The notes: generated from the letters alone by a model not told the origin. Shown: positions 44,673-54,185, counted from the stretch's first letter. The stretch is 64,000 nt of DNA from Muscardinus avellanarius (GCA_963383645.1 OY726563.1:35742331-35806330), one strand, 5' to 3'. A program made the numbers and translations.

Positions 44673-44984
44673 AGTCTTATATAATTATAGTGTGACATCC
44701 CCTCATCTTTTCTACAGTCTGTTGGTTAGAAGCAAGTCACGGGCCCTGCCCACACTCAGGCAGAGGGAACCATAGGAAGGGACCATGGAGCTGCCTTGAT
44801 GTCTGTCTGCTACTACCATATATTAATTTAAAAGTTACATGGGAAAAAGTTAGTTAAAGGGTACCAAGTTTAAGTTTTATAAGATGAATAGGTTCTGGAG
44901 AGTTAATGTAAAACATGGTGATTCTAGTTTACAACACTGTATTATTTGGTGAAAGTTTCTAAGAGGGTAAGTTGCATACCTTAA

Positions 44985-45262
44985 ATATATACAAATTTCT
45001 CCTTGACTTATGAAGGGATTATATTCTAATAAATCCATAAAAACTTGAAAATATCATAGGTCAAAAATGCATCAAATACATATAACCTATCAGCATCATG
45101 GCATCATGAGAGAGGACTGTACTGCACATTGCTAGCTCAGGAAAATATTAAAAATCAAATTTTGAAGTATCCTTTTTACCAAATGTGTACCACACTAATG
45201 GCACTGTGAAGTAAAAATATCCTAAGTCAAGCCATTGAAAGTTGAAGACCATCTGTACAATT
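44985..45262 (+). mobile_element. Tigger-type DNA transposon remnant (MER44/Tigger7-like)
   Basis: 'tctccttgacttatgaaggg' and 'gttgaagaccatctgta' form the ends. 'catcatgagagaggactgta' and 'ctagctcaggaaaatattaa' are interior family motifs shared with 31908. The right end has the expected TA. Confidence 0.75.
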
Positions 45263-45899
45263 TTTATTTGTTAATTATGCCTCAATAAAGCTGAAATTTT
45301 TATTTAATAAGGAGGATCTTCCTCTAATTCACACCAAGTCTCACATAGGTTAGCAGTACCTGTTTTTCTGCCCCAACTCTTGTTCTTTCTTTCCTGACCA
45401 AAGTAGTGCTAAGATGATAAACCAAGGTACAGACACAGAGTTATCAGCTGATAAAAAGCAACTAAAATCTGAGAGAGTATAATAATTGTATAGTTTTATA
45501 GGTGTTCCTTCCATTTCGATGACTTAACTTCTAGAGGCTCCCACCATTCTTTGTCATATGGAACTTTCCATAGATCCTTTTGCAATATGGCAACTTGCCT
45601 CCCCAATGATAGCCTTATTTGTATGTGCCTGGTTTTGGAGAAGTCTAAATAAATAAACTACCACAACTGAAAATATTTCCTCTAGGCTCACATTCTTCTT
45701 TTTATCAGACAAAATATCTCCCGCATAAATTTTGCAAATACACATCTGTTATATATTGTATATTCATCTTAAATGAATTTAGAAAGCATAGGTTTCTCGT
45801 TAGTATTGATCCAGCATCTCTGGGTTCCTTTAACTAGAAAATATTATGAGTTGTATTGTGTTGGAAGGGAAATTCTTGAAAATAATATTATCTTTCTCC
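45263..45899. other. Unassigned sequence
   Basis: Nothing recognised. Confidence 0.4.
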
Positions 45900-46300
45900 T
45901 AAAACCTTCTCTACTCCCAGTAGCCCAAGCAGGAATTACATCTAAATTACCACTCATCTGGACTGTTGTCATAACTATCAACTTTGCCTTATTCTAGTTT
46001 ATGCCTCTCTGCCTTTGTGTTTCTCAACATAAGAAATTTGATAAACACAAGAGCCTTTAAACAAAAAGCTTATAATCCTTTTTGTAGTTCTTCCTTCCTT
46101 TGACCAGTAATTCCAAGTCCTTTCTATGTTCTCCAGGGCCCTACATGTCCTCCTACTAGCCAATTCTTCAACTCTTTCTGAATAACCAGGGTGGCCATAT
46201 TGAATGAGGAAAGCATGCTATACATCTTTGCACAATCTGTTCCTTCTACCTGAAATGCCGTATCCCTTTTCTTCAACTCATAAACTCCAATTCATTTCTT
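45900..46300 (+). mobile_element. LINE2 3' region
   Basis: 'tctccagggccctacatgtc' and 'cacaatctgttccttctacc' followed by 'tgaaatgcc' are classic L2 phrases in sense. Upstream, 'ctggactgttgtcataacta' fits the preceding L2 segment. Confidence 0.75.
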
Positions 46301-46324
46301 TAGTGCTTTGTTTTGTTTTGGTTT

Positions 46325-46890
46325 TGTATTCATTAACTTATAAAACAGTTCTAACAAAAAATATGGAAAGTAATGTAATAAACAAGCATGTCCCAACCAT
46401 CTGTTTAAAAATATTGATATTTTGCCATATTTACCTCAGATGTATGTTTTCAATTTTTATAGTGAATACTTCTTAAAGTAGGAAGAATGATACAATGAAC
46501 ACCCACATATCTGGAACTAAGTTCCATCATTATTGATGTTTTGCCTATTCTTTCTCTCTCATTTCTTCCATTCATACTATTTTCTACCACTTCTACACAT
46601 CTCACACACACATACACACACACATTCATGTTAATACACTTAAAACATTGAAATCTAAGTTAAGCTGCAGGCATTGTCCTGAAACTTGACCCCTAATTAC
46701 ATCCATATGTCTCTTAAATAATAAGATGTTCTGCTATGTAACTTCTATATCACTGTGGTGCCTAGGAATATTAACAATTGCTTTATGTCATGTTATATTC
46801 TGTCCATACAAAAATGTCAGTTTTCTCCAATTGCCTCCCAAATACCTTTCTATAACATTTTTTTCCTATACAGGATCCAATCAAGATTAA
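46325..46890 (-). mobile_element. Old L1 (L1M class) 3'UTR
   Basis: 'ttgatattttgccatattta', 'tgcaggcattgtcctgaaac', 'tgtcagttttctccaattgc' and 'caggatccaatcaagattaa' are the reverse-strand markers of L1M 3'UTRs. It includes a small CA-rich patch near 46603-46624. Confidence 0.68.
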
Positions 46891-46896
46891 CTCACC

Positions 46897-47088
46897 ACAT
46901 TTGAATCCAAGGGCATTCTATCCTTGAGTTACACCTTTATCTATTTTTAAATTTTGAAACAGGGTCTTACTAAGTTGCTGAGGCTGGCCTCAAACCTATA
47001 ATCCTCCTTTCTTGGCAAATCTGTGATTCCCCTGTCTCAGCCTCCCAAGTACTGGGGTTACAAGTGTGCACCACAATGCCCAGCCTAA
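46897..47088 (-). mobile_element. B1-ID SINE
   Basis: Starts inside the ID tail ('tttgaatccaagggcattct'). A 22-bp extra segment follows 'tataatcctcc' ('tttcttggcaaatctgtgat'), perhaps a local duplication. Confidence 0.9.
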
Positions 47089-47152
47089 TTTTTACTTAAT
47101 TTTTTTGTTTTCTCTTACACTAAAAATATAGATTCTCAAAACACTAAGTTAT

Positions 47153-47337
47153 AGCCGGGTGTGGAGGCGCACGCTTGTAATCCCCGCACTGGGGAGGCGG
47201 AGACGGGAGGATCACGCAGGTTCGAAGCCAGCTGCGCTGGCTTAAGAGACCCTGCTTCCAAAAATAAAAAAATAGGTCTGGGAGTGTAGCCCAGATATTG
47301 AAGGGCTTCCAGGAACCCCAGTACCACCAACAAACCC
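47153..47337 (+). mobile_element. B1-ID SINE, 'gcgctggcttaagagacc' subfamily, young
   Basis: 'agccgggtgtggaggcgcac', 'ccccgcactggggaggcgga', 'gacgggaggatcacgcaggt' keep many CpGs. The distinctive segments are 'ctgcgctggcttaagagacc' and the shortened tail 'gggcttccaggaaccccagt'. It is flanked by the exact 11-mer cactaagttat at 47142-47152 and 47338-47348. Confidence 0.97.
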
Positions 47338-47496
47338 CACTAAGTTATGATTTCAGCATTACTATACCAATGTTACTTGTAAGTAAAAATTATAATTTCT
47401 TTGGAATTTTTATTCTTCCTATATCTCAATAAGGATGTATAGAGGATTATGTTTCATAGTCACTTGAAATAATTTTCTCTTGTTTTCCTTTTTAGC

Positions 47497-47943
47497 TGTT
47501 ATTGTTTGCATCTGGAATGACTCCCGATGATTCATGTGTTGAAGGCTTACTCCCCATACAGCAAGATTTGGAGGTGAGGCTATTGGGACGTGATTACATC
47601 ATGAGTATTCCCACCTCATCATTAGAGTAATCTATTGATGAGTTTGTTACTGATGGCATTATTAGGAAGTGGTAGAAACTGTGGGAAGTAGGGCCTAACT
47701 TGAGATTATAGGTCTCTTTCCTCCCTTCTTTCCTCTCTCTCTGCTACCATGAAAGTTAGCAGTTTTGCTCTTCTGTGCCCTTCGTCCATGATGTCCTGCC
47801 TCACCACAGTCCTACAAACAATGGAGCTGGTGACTATCCACTGCAACTTCTGAAACTGTGGGCCAAAATAAATCTTTTCTCCCTTAAGCTTCTTTTCTCA
47901 GGTATTTTGTCACAGCAATTAAAAGTTGACAAACACATCAGCC
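47497..47943 (+). mobile_element. MaLR-type solo LTR
   Basis: 'tgtttgcatctggaatgact', 'gattcatgtgttgaaggctt', 'ggcattattaggaagtggta', 'ccatgatgtcctgcctcacc', 'ctgaaactgtgggccaaaat' and 'ggtattttgtcacagcaatt' occur in full order. It is the best-preserved MaLR-like copy in the window. Confidence 0.83.
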
Positions 47944-48364
47944 ATTTTGACATATTGTTACCATCATTTCTTTCCACTTTAGAGATTTCTCTACTTTTAT
48001 TTTGAAAACAGTACATTTACACAATTCATACACCAAAACCTATGCAAAGAAAGTACCTGGAGAAATCTACCCCCCCCCTGCCCCGGTTTTCCTTTCCAAT
48101 GCTTGTTTTTACACATGCTATTTTCGTTTCCTTTATATTCTTACCCATATGGTACCTACTATATATACTGTTATGTACCTTGCATTTTCTTTTTACCAGC
48201 ATATCTTGGAGGTTACTCAACTTCAATTAGTAGAGATCTTTTTCATTATCTTTTAAAGCATAGCACTGCATTTTTTGTGGCTATAATACAGTTTATACAG
48301 CACTACTAAAGAACATATGGGTTGATTACAAACTTTTTTTCTCTCAAATAAAGCAACAATAGAT

Positions 48365-48366
<2 letters not shown>

Positions 48367-48408
<42 letters not shown>
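48367..48408. repeat. (TC)n microsatellite
   Basis: Uninterrupted CT units. Confidence 0.97.
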
Positions 48409-48412
<4 letters not shown>

Positions 48413-48611
48413 GTTTATGCAGGTGTAACCTTTGATTATCTGATATGGGATTTCTTGGTGAAAAGGTTAATTTGTAATTTTATGTAATACTTTCATATTC
48501 CTTATTATAGTGATTGCATACTTTATTCTCCTACCTTATTGTCCATAGCCTCATTAGTAGAGTTTGTTTTCATTTATGTACTTTATTATTCTAATTATCT
48601 ATTATTATTAT

Positions 48612-48802
48612 TACTAGGTACTGGGTATTGAACTCAGGGATATTTTACACCTGAGCCTATCCCCTTTTTATTTAGAAACAAGGTTTTTCTAAGTTGTTGA
48701 GGGTCTTGCTAAGTTTCTGGAGCTGTTGTTGAATCTGTGATCCTCTTGTCTCAACCTCTCAAATACTGAGATGACAGGTGTGTGACACCATGCCCTTCTA
48801 TT
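48612..48802 (-). mobile_element. B1-ID SINE with (ATT)n tail
   Basis: Preceded by ATTATT units; 'taggtactgggtattgaact' to 'gtgtgtgacaccatgccctt'. Diverged. Confidence 0.92.
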
Positions 48803-49127
48803 GTCTTATATTATTTAAAAACATAGAGTTATTTTTTCTTCCAAAGTATTTACCCTCCAGTAGTTTCTTTTTGTCTAATTGAATCAGCCAATATTTCAAA
48901 TGCAATATTAAGACCAGTGGAAACAGTGTTATCCTTGCAGTATTTCTAACTGTAGTGGAACTGATCCTAATGATTTCCTATTAAGTTCAATACTGGATTC
49001 ATTTGTATTTTATCATAAAGGCTCAGTAACTATTTCATTAAAAGTTGTTTTTATTAAAATGTTTTTTCTATTTTAAGATTATTTAATATTTATGGAAATA
49101 AAATAATTTTTATTTTTATTTATTTCT

Positions 49128-50520
49128 GAAAAATTTTATCAGTGCACTGTAGTCATACATCTTAATGGGGTACATGGTAGAAGCATACATGCACACATAA
49201 CTCATTTAGCCCATCCCCAATTGCCACCCCATTCCCTACCCTTTCCCTCTTCATGTTTGACTTACTGATCGTCTTTGATATGTTTGTGAATGTACATCAA
49301 GTACATTACAAAAGTTTCCTCTTTTCTCTCACATTCCCCTCAGTTAGGTTGCTTTATTTGCTCATCTATTGTTTCTTCTTCTTCATCTAGAGTTCCTTCT
49401 ATAACCCTTCTGCTTCCTAGCTTCCACATATGAGGGAATGCATCTGATTTTTTACTTTTTGTGACTGACTAATCTTACTAAGCATATTTTTCCAGTTCTA
49501 TCCATTCCCCTGCAAATGACATAATTTTATTCTAATGGTGAGTAAAATTCCATTGTGTACATATCCCATTGTTTGGTAATCCATTCATCTGTTGATAGAC
49601 ATCTTAGCTGGTTCAGTAGTTTAGCGATGGTGAATTATATGGATATGAACATAGATACACATGCATTAGTTTGGTAGTTTGGTTTCCATTCTTTTGGGTA
49701 GATACCCAGAAGTGGTATTGCTGGATCATATGGTAGATTCATTCCCACTCTTCTGAGGATCCTCCATACTGTTTTCCAAAGTGATTACACTAATTTGCAA
49801 TACCACCAACAATGTATTAGAGTTCCCACTTCTCCACATCTTTGCCAGCATTTATTGTTGTATTGTGTTTTGAATGATTGTCATTCTAGTTGGACTTAGG
49901 TTGAAATCTCAGGGCAGTTTTGATTTTCATCTCTCTGATTGCTAATAATGTAGGACATTTTTTCATACATTTATTAGGCATTTGGATTTCTTCCTTTGTG
50001 AAGTGTCTATTTAGTTCACTTGTCCATTTTTTTTGTAGTACTGGGGATGGAACCAAGGGACCTTCTACCTCCAGGCTACACTCCCAGACCTATTTTTTAT
50101 ATTTTATACTGGAAACAGGGTCTCACTAAGTTGATGAGAGCCTCACTAAGTAGCTGAGGCTGGCTTCGAACCTGCACAATCCTCCTGTCTCAGCTTCCCA
50201 AGAACTGGGATTACAAGCATGAGCCACCATACCCAGCCCTATTTTTAATTGGGTTATTTGATTTCTTAATGGTGAGTTTCTTGAGTTATCTGTATATTTT
50301 ATATATTAGTCTTCTAACTGAGTAATAGTTGGCAAAATTTTTCTTCCATTCTGTCGGCTTTCTGTTGAGGTCCTTGATAGTTTCCTTTGCTATACAGAAG
50401 ATTTTCAGTTTAATGCAATTTCACATATTTTTTCTTCTTTTAAATTCTTATGCCTTTGGGGATCTCATTGATAAAGATTTTACCTGTGCTGTGTGTTGAA
50501 GTGTTGGATCTATGCCTTCT
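49128..50520 (-). pseudogene. L1 ORF2 C-terminal region and 3'UTR
   Basis: 3'UTR at 49128-49420 ('cagtgcactgtagtcataca'). From 49430 onward ORF2 end motifs in reverse: 'gatacccagaagtggtattg', 'ctggatcatatggtagattc', 'ccaccaacaatgtattagag', 'ttctgtcggctttctgttga'. The sense peptide near 50456-50515 ('HSTGKIFINEIPKG') belongs to ORF2, fused in frame to ORF1 by the junction near 50520. Stops and frameshifts throughout. Confidence 0.82.
50028..50240 (-). mobile_element. B1-ID SINE, 'ggtctgggagtgtagcc' tail type, inside the L1
   Basis: 'gtagtactggggatggaacc', 'aggctacactcccagaccta' (reverse of the variant tail) to 'catgagccaccatacccagc'. The L1 resumes after 'ctatttttaattgggttatt', and 'ccatttttt'/'ctattttta' may be the duplicated target. 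Confidence 0.94.
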
Positions 50521-50799
50521 GTTCTCCATGTGGTCTAATCGGTTGTTTGTGCTTTGAATTGAGGCCTTTACATCATTAATTGCATCCTTTATCTCTTTTT
50601 GGCTCTCTCTGAGTTCTTTTCGAAGCACCTCTATTATTTCTACAGTTATTTTCCTGATTTGATCTTCTAGAAATCTCTGATTTTCTGTTTTATCGGGTTC
50701 TGATGTTGTGGGGTTGTGGGCATTCATTGCTCCAGTGTTATTCCTCTTTCCCATGATTTTGGAAGTTTGTGCCTTCTCTGGGTTCTTCCCTTGGGTCAC
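50440..50799 (-). pseudogene. L1 ORF1 N-terminus fused to ORF2 sequence
   Basis: An open frame of 119 codons. The probable native start is the methionine of 'MGKRNNTGAMNAHNP' at about 50754. Residues after it give a heptad-like, charged helix ('EIIEVLRKELRESQKEIKDA') typical of the ORF1p coiled coil, which trimerises the RNA-binding chaperone of L1. The match to ORF1 stops at about 'LDHMEN' (near 50525). The rest is ORF2 sequence in frame. The RRM and C-terminal domains are absent, so no working ORF1p can be made. Only about 75 of the usual 350 or so residues are present. Confidence 0.8.
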
Positions 50800-51545
50800 T
50801 ATGACTTCGCTTAAGGTGCTCTGGATCTCGAGTCTGTAGTATCTCAGACCCCACTACTCCTTTACTGGGTTGTATCACAGAGTCTCCGACCCAGGGAGTC
50901 GATAGAGGCTGCTTTAAACTATGGGGGGGTGCCAGGTTGCACGTTCTCCTATGGTGTGATATCTCTGCCACCACCACTCCCCCACTGGGTCAAGTCCCAG
51001 GAAGTACAGTACTGGGATTTCTCCTCTGTGGCCCGCAATTTGACTCACTGTTCTTGAGTTCGCAGATATAGCTGTACTGGACTCGTTGAATTCGCTGCTG
51101 CTGCCGCCGGTGGCAATATGGCGCCGCTGCTATGCCCTCAGCCGTGAGGCTGGCTTATTTCTTCTTGGTTTTGAATTCCACTCTGATTCCTTGCAGCGTG
51201 TGCTGAGCTCAGCCACTGGGAGCTTTAGATGTTGCCTGCGCTGAAAATTCCCGCCTGGCTGTTCCGCTGCGGCTCACCTCAGCTTGCTGTAGCCGTCTGG
51301 TGAATTTGCTGCTGCCGCCGGCAATATGGCGCTGCTGCCGCGTCCTCGGGCGTGAGGCCGGTGTATCTCCTCTGTGGCTCTGAGCTCTGTTCTCAGACCG
51401 CTTTCTCTCTGGAGCCTGGTGATTTTTTTGTTTCTCTGGTGATGGTGTTTTCTGGCTATGAAAGGCACTGATTTTGTGGTAATGGAGATTGGTTGTTAGC
51501 GGGGCTCTTAAGCCCCGCTTTTCTCGGTCGTCATCTTCCCGGAAG
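50800..51545 (-). promoter_or_regulatory. L1 5'UTR / internal promoter region, CpG-rich, with tandem units
   Basis: Read on the minus strand it starts 'cttccgggaagatgacgacc' and runs about 750 bp to the ORF1 start. Two related segments with a period of about 214 bp (51088-51163 and 51302-51371) each contain GCGCCATATT, which fits a YY1 site. CpG density is by far the highest in the window. L1 5'UTRs act as internal pol II promoters; repeated promoter units are known in mouse L1. Activity today is unlikely but untested. Confidence 0.78.
51498..51519. other. Perfect hairpin near the L1 5' end
   Basis: Arms agcggggct (51498-51506) and agccccgct (51511-51519) are exact reverse complements around a 4-nt loop. 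It lies about 26 nt from the L1 transcript's 5' end. At RNA level it would be a stable 9-bp GC-rich stem. Confidence 0.93.
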
Positions 51546-52945
51546 TCTCTGTAGGATATCTTGAGTGGATTTGTTTTCTGAATTTTTTCAGTAGATTTAT
51601 ATTTGGCATATAGGAAATCTTTGATATTTTTAAGATTGATTTTTGTATCCAGACACTTTTCTTAATGTGTTGATCAGTTCTATAAGCTTTTTAGTTGAGT
51701 TTGTTGTTTCTTTTATGTAGAGTATCATGCCATCTGCAAATAGGGATAGTTTTAGTTCTTTCCTATTTGTACTTCTTTGATCTCCTTCTCTGGCCTTATT
51801 GCTCTGGTTAGAGTCTCAAGTACTATATTGAAAAGAAGTGGTGATAATGGACGACTTGTCTTGTTCCTGTTTTTACGGGTAATTCTAAAAGTTTTTCCCA
51901 TGTAATATGATGTTGGTTGTAGGTCTATTGTATTTTGTCTTTATGATGTTGAGATATGTTCCTTCCATTCCAATTCTCTGCTGTGCTTTTAGCATAAATA
52001 TGTGTTGGATTTTGTCAAATGATTTTCCACTTCTATTGAAATGATCATGTGATTTTTGTCATTGGTTCTGTTTATGTGATGAATTACATGGATTAATTTT
52101 TGTATATTGAGCCAGCCTTGCATCTCTGGGATGAGCCCGACTTGGTCATGGTATATGATTTTCTTGATGTTGTTTTGAATGTGTGTTTCTAGTATTTTGC
52201 TTAGCAGTTTTACATCTAAGTTGATCAACAATATAGGCCTATAGTTTTCTTTTCTTGAGCTGTCTTTATTTGGTTTTGGTATTAATGTGATGTTGGCTTC
52301 ATAGAATGCATTTGACAGAGTCCTGTTTTTTTCTATTTCATGGAACAGATTGAGGAATATTAGGATTAGCTCTTCTATAAAGCTTTTATAAAATTCACCT
52401 GGGAAACCATCTGGCCCTGAACTTTTGTTTGATTGGAGGCTCTTTATTGCTGTTCAGTCTCTTTGTTTATTATTATTTGATTTAAATTTTCTAATTCATC
52501 TTAACTCAGTTTAGGAAGATTATGTATATCTAGAAATTTGTCAATTTTTTTTCTAGATTTTCCATTTTGTTGGAGTATAGTTTTGCAAAATAGTTTCTGA
52601 TAATCATCCTCTAGATTTTCAAGCTGTCAGTGGTAATATTTCCTTTTTTGTCCCTTAGTTTCATAATTTGGATTGATTTTTTTCTTTTAGTTACATTGAC
52701 TAGTGTCTTATCTATCTTGTTTAGTTTTTTGAGAGATCAGCTTTTGGTTTTGTTGATTTTCTGTATTATAATCTCTCCTTCATTGATTTCTGCTCTGATT
52801 TTAATAATTCTTGTCTTCTTTTGGCTTTGGGGTTAGATTGTTCCTTTTTTGAGAGCTTTGAGGTATGTCATTAGGATATTTATTTGGTGATTTTTTGTTC
52901 TTCTGTGGACAGTCAGTGCTATGAATTATCTTCTTAATAAAATAA
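51546..52945 (-). pseudogene. L1 ORF2 reverse-transcriptase region (degenerate)
   Basis: Recognisable pieces in sense: '[19 protein letters not shown]' and '[15 protein letters not shown]' at 51989-52231, then the catalytic loop at 51729-51740. The loop reads FADG where active L1s have FADD, and the upstream SID motif reads SIE, so both aspartate positions are altered. Endonuclease domain and ORF2 start are missing (5'-truncated at about 52945). Confidence 0.85.
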
Positions 52946-52977
52946 AATAATCTTAAAGATTTAAAATATATCAAATC

Positions 52978-53164
52978 ACTGGGTGTGGTGGCGCATGCCT
53001 GTAATCCCTGCGCTTGGGAGGTGGAGACAGGAGGATTGCGCAGGTTTGAAGCCAGCCGTGCTGGCTTAAGAGATCCTGTTTCCAAATGAAAAAAAAAAAG
53101 TATAAAAATAGGTCAGGGAGGATAGCCCGGAGGTAGGTTTCCAGGAACCATAGTACCACAAAAA

Positions 53165-53195
<31 letters not shown>

Positions 53196-53197
53196 AT
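52978..53197 (+). mobile_element. B1-ID SINE, 'gtgctggcttaagagatcc' subfamily, young
   Basis: 'ctgggtgtggtggcgcatgc', 'agccgtgctggcttaagaga', shortened tail 'ggtaggtttccaggaaccat', then an (AAAT)n tail. Exact 11-mer tatatcaaatc flanks it at 52967-52977 and 53198-53208. Sister copy of the SINE at 47153. Confidence 0.96.
53161..53197. repeat. (AAAT)n microsatellite in a SINE tail
   Basis: Perfect AAAT units replace the plain A tail of the SINE. Confidence 0.96.
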
Positions 53198-53208
53198 TAT
53201 ATCAAATC

Positions 53209-53727
53209 TTTCTTGCCTTTCTATAATTAACCTTGTATGTTTATCATGTGTTGACCCCTCCCCAGTATAACTGCTACAGGTTAGAACAAAAAACCAAGCA
53301 TTTAAAGTTTCTGGAAAGAGTCCTAAGGAGATATTGCAAATAAAGAAATATTTATCCAAAAGACTCGACTACAATTCAATAAGAACTGAAAGAATCTGTA
53401 GTATTTGAACAAAGACCTGTATCCTCATTCCCTTCTGCCAGATCAGTAACTTGGAAACTCCACTCCAAATTGGTATAGTCAACAATACAGGTCTTCCTGT
53501 TCTCCCAGATGAGGGTGAATAGCTTACTTTGAGAGGCACAACATCATCATTCCTCTTCCTGACCCCAGCTATTTGTTGCTGAGCCCAAGATTTGGGCAAG
53601 TACAGGTAAGAGGCAGAGGATCCCTATCTATATTGTGTGTGTTGCTATTATTAATTATTGAGCAAGGCTTGCTGTCAGACACACATAGAAGCCAATGTTA
53701 TGGTACTGGATTTACATGTGCACGCAT

Positions 53728-53728
<1 letters not shown>
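53209..53728. other. Unassigned sequence
   Basis: No repeat recognised. 53560-53610 has an AG-GTAAG-like site ('gggcaagtacaggtaagagg') but no supporting exon. Confidence 0.4.

Positions 53729-53769
<41 letters not shown>
53729..53769. repeat. (CA)n microsatellite
   Basis: Uninterrupted CA after 'gcacgcatg'; no SINE attached. Confidence 0.97.
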
Positions 53770-53771
<2 letters not shown>

Positions 53772-53929
53772 TTATTGTTGTTTTTGGCCAACAGACAAGG
53801 AAGCCAGGAGCTATAAGCTCAAATCTGTGTCCCCAATTAATTGATGTGTTTTTCGTGTAGAGGGGGAGATGTAGAGAAAGAGAGAGGGGAGAAGTTGCTT
53901 CTTGATTGGATGACAGGAAAGGGGTATGT

Positions 53930-54125
53930 AATTGGGCATGATGGCACATGTAATCCTAGTACTGGAGAAGATAAGACAGGATTGCAGGTTCAAGGAGAGC
54001 CTCAGCAGCAAGGCTCTCAACAACTTAGTGAGACCCTGTTTCCAAATAAAAAATGAAATAGGGCTGGGAGTGTGGCTAGGAGGTAGAATGCCCCCTGGTT
54101 CAATCCCTGGAAACACATACACATG
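53930..54125 (+). mobile_element. B1-ID SINE with short (CA)-like tail
   Basis: 'attgggcatgatggcacatg' to 'ccctggaaacacatacacat'. Its 3' tail shows an early, imperfect CA expansion. Confidence 0.92.
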
Positions 54126-54185
54126 GAAAAAAGGAGGGTGTGGCTTTTTTTGATGGAAGGGTGTTATGCTTTACTTGAAAGATTT

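Larger units (their letters stand above)
47945..49100 (-). mobile_element. Old L1 (L1M class), 3'UTR plus reverse-transcriptase piece
   Basis: 47990-48580 reads as reverse L1M 3' end ('gtaccttgcattttcttttt', 'atatcttggaggttactcaa', 'ataatacagtttatacagca'). 48840-49060 reads as an L1M ORF2 segment ('tgatcctaatgatttcctat', 'taagttcaatactggattca'). Roughly 1 kb of ORF2 C-terminal sequence between them is missing. It is interrupted by a TC repeat and a SINE. Confidence 0.65.
49128..52945 (-). mobile_element. Rodent L1, mosaic order (ORF2 end / 5'UTR+ORF1 start / ORF2 middle)
   Basis: On the minus strand the order is unusual. ORF2 reverse-transcriptase region is at 52945-51546, then the L1 5'UTR and ORF1 start at 51545-50521, then the ORF2 C-terminal region and 3'UTR at 50520-49128. 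About 0.5 kb of ORF2 lying between the two ORF2 parts is absent. The simplest reading is two L1s: one inserted in the other, with a later internal deletion. Recombination between copies could also do it. A SINE at 50028-50240 interrupts the 3' part. The element is inactive. Confidence 0.85.

Noticed and set aside
5565..47943. Endogenous retrovirus proviruses around the MaLR-like LTRs
   Set aside because: No gag, pol or primer-binding-site sequence lies beside any LTR. All appear to be solo LTRs.
51088..51371. CpG-rich sequence as a host-gene CpG island promoter
   Set aside because: Its position directly upstream of the L1 ORF1 start and the repeated units fit an L1 5'UTR better than a gene promoter.
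53560..53615. Possible splice donor 'acaggtaagagg'
   Set aside because: A single donor-like match with no open exon, no acceptor partner and a SINE-rich context has no weight on its own.
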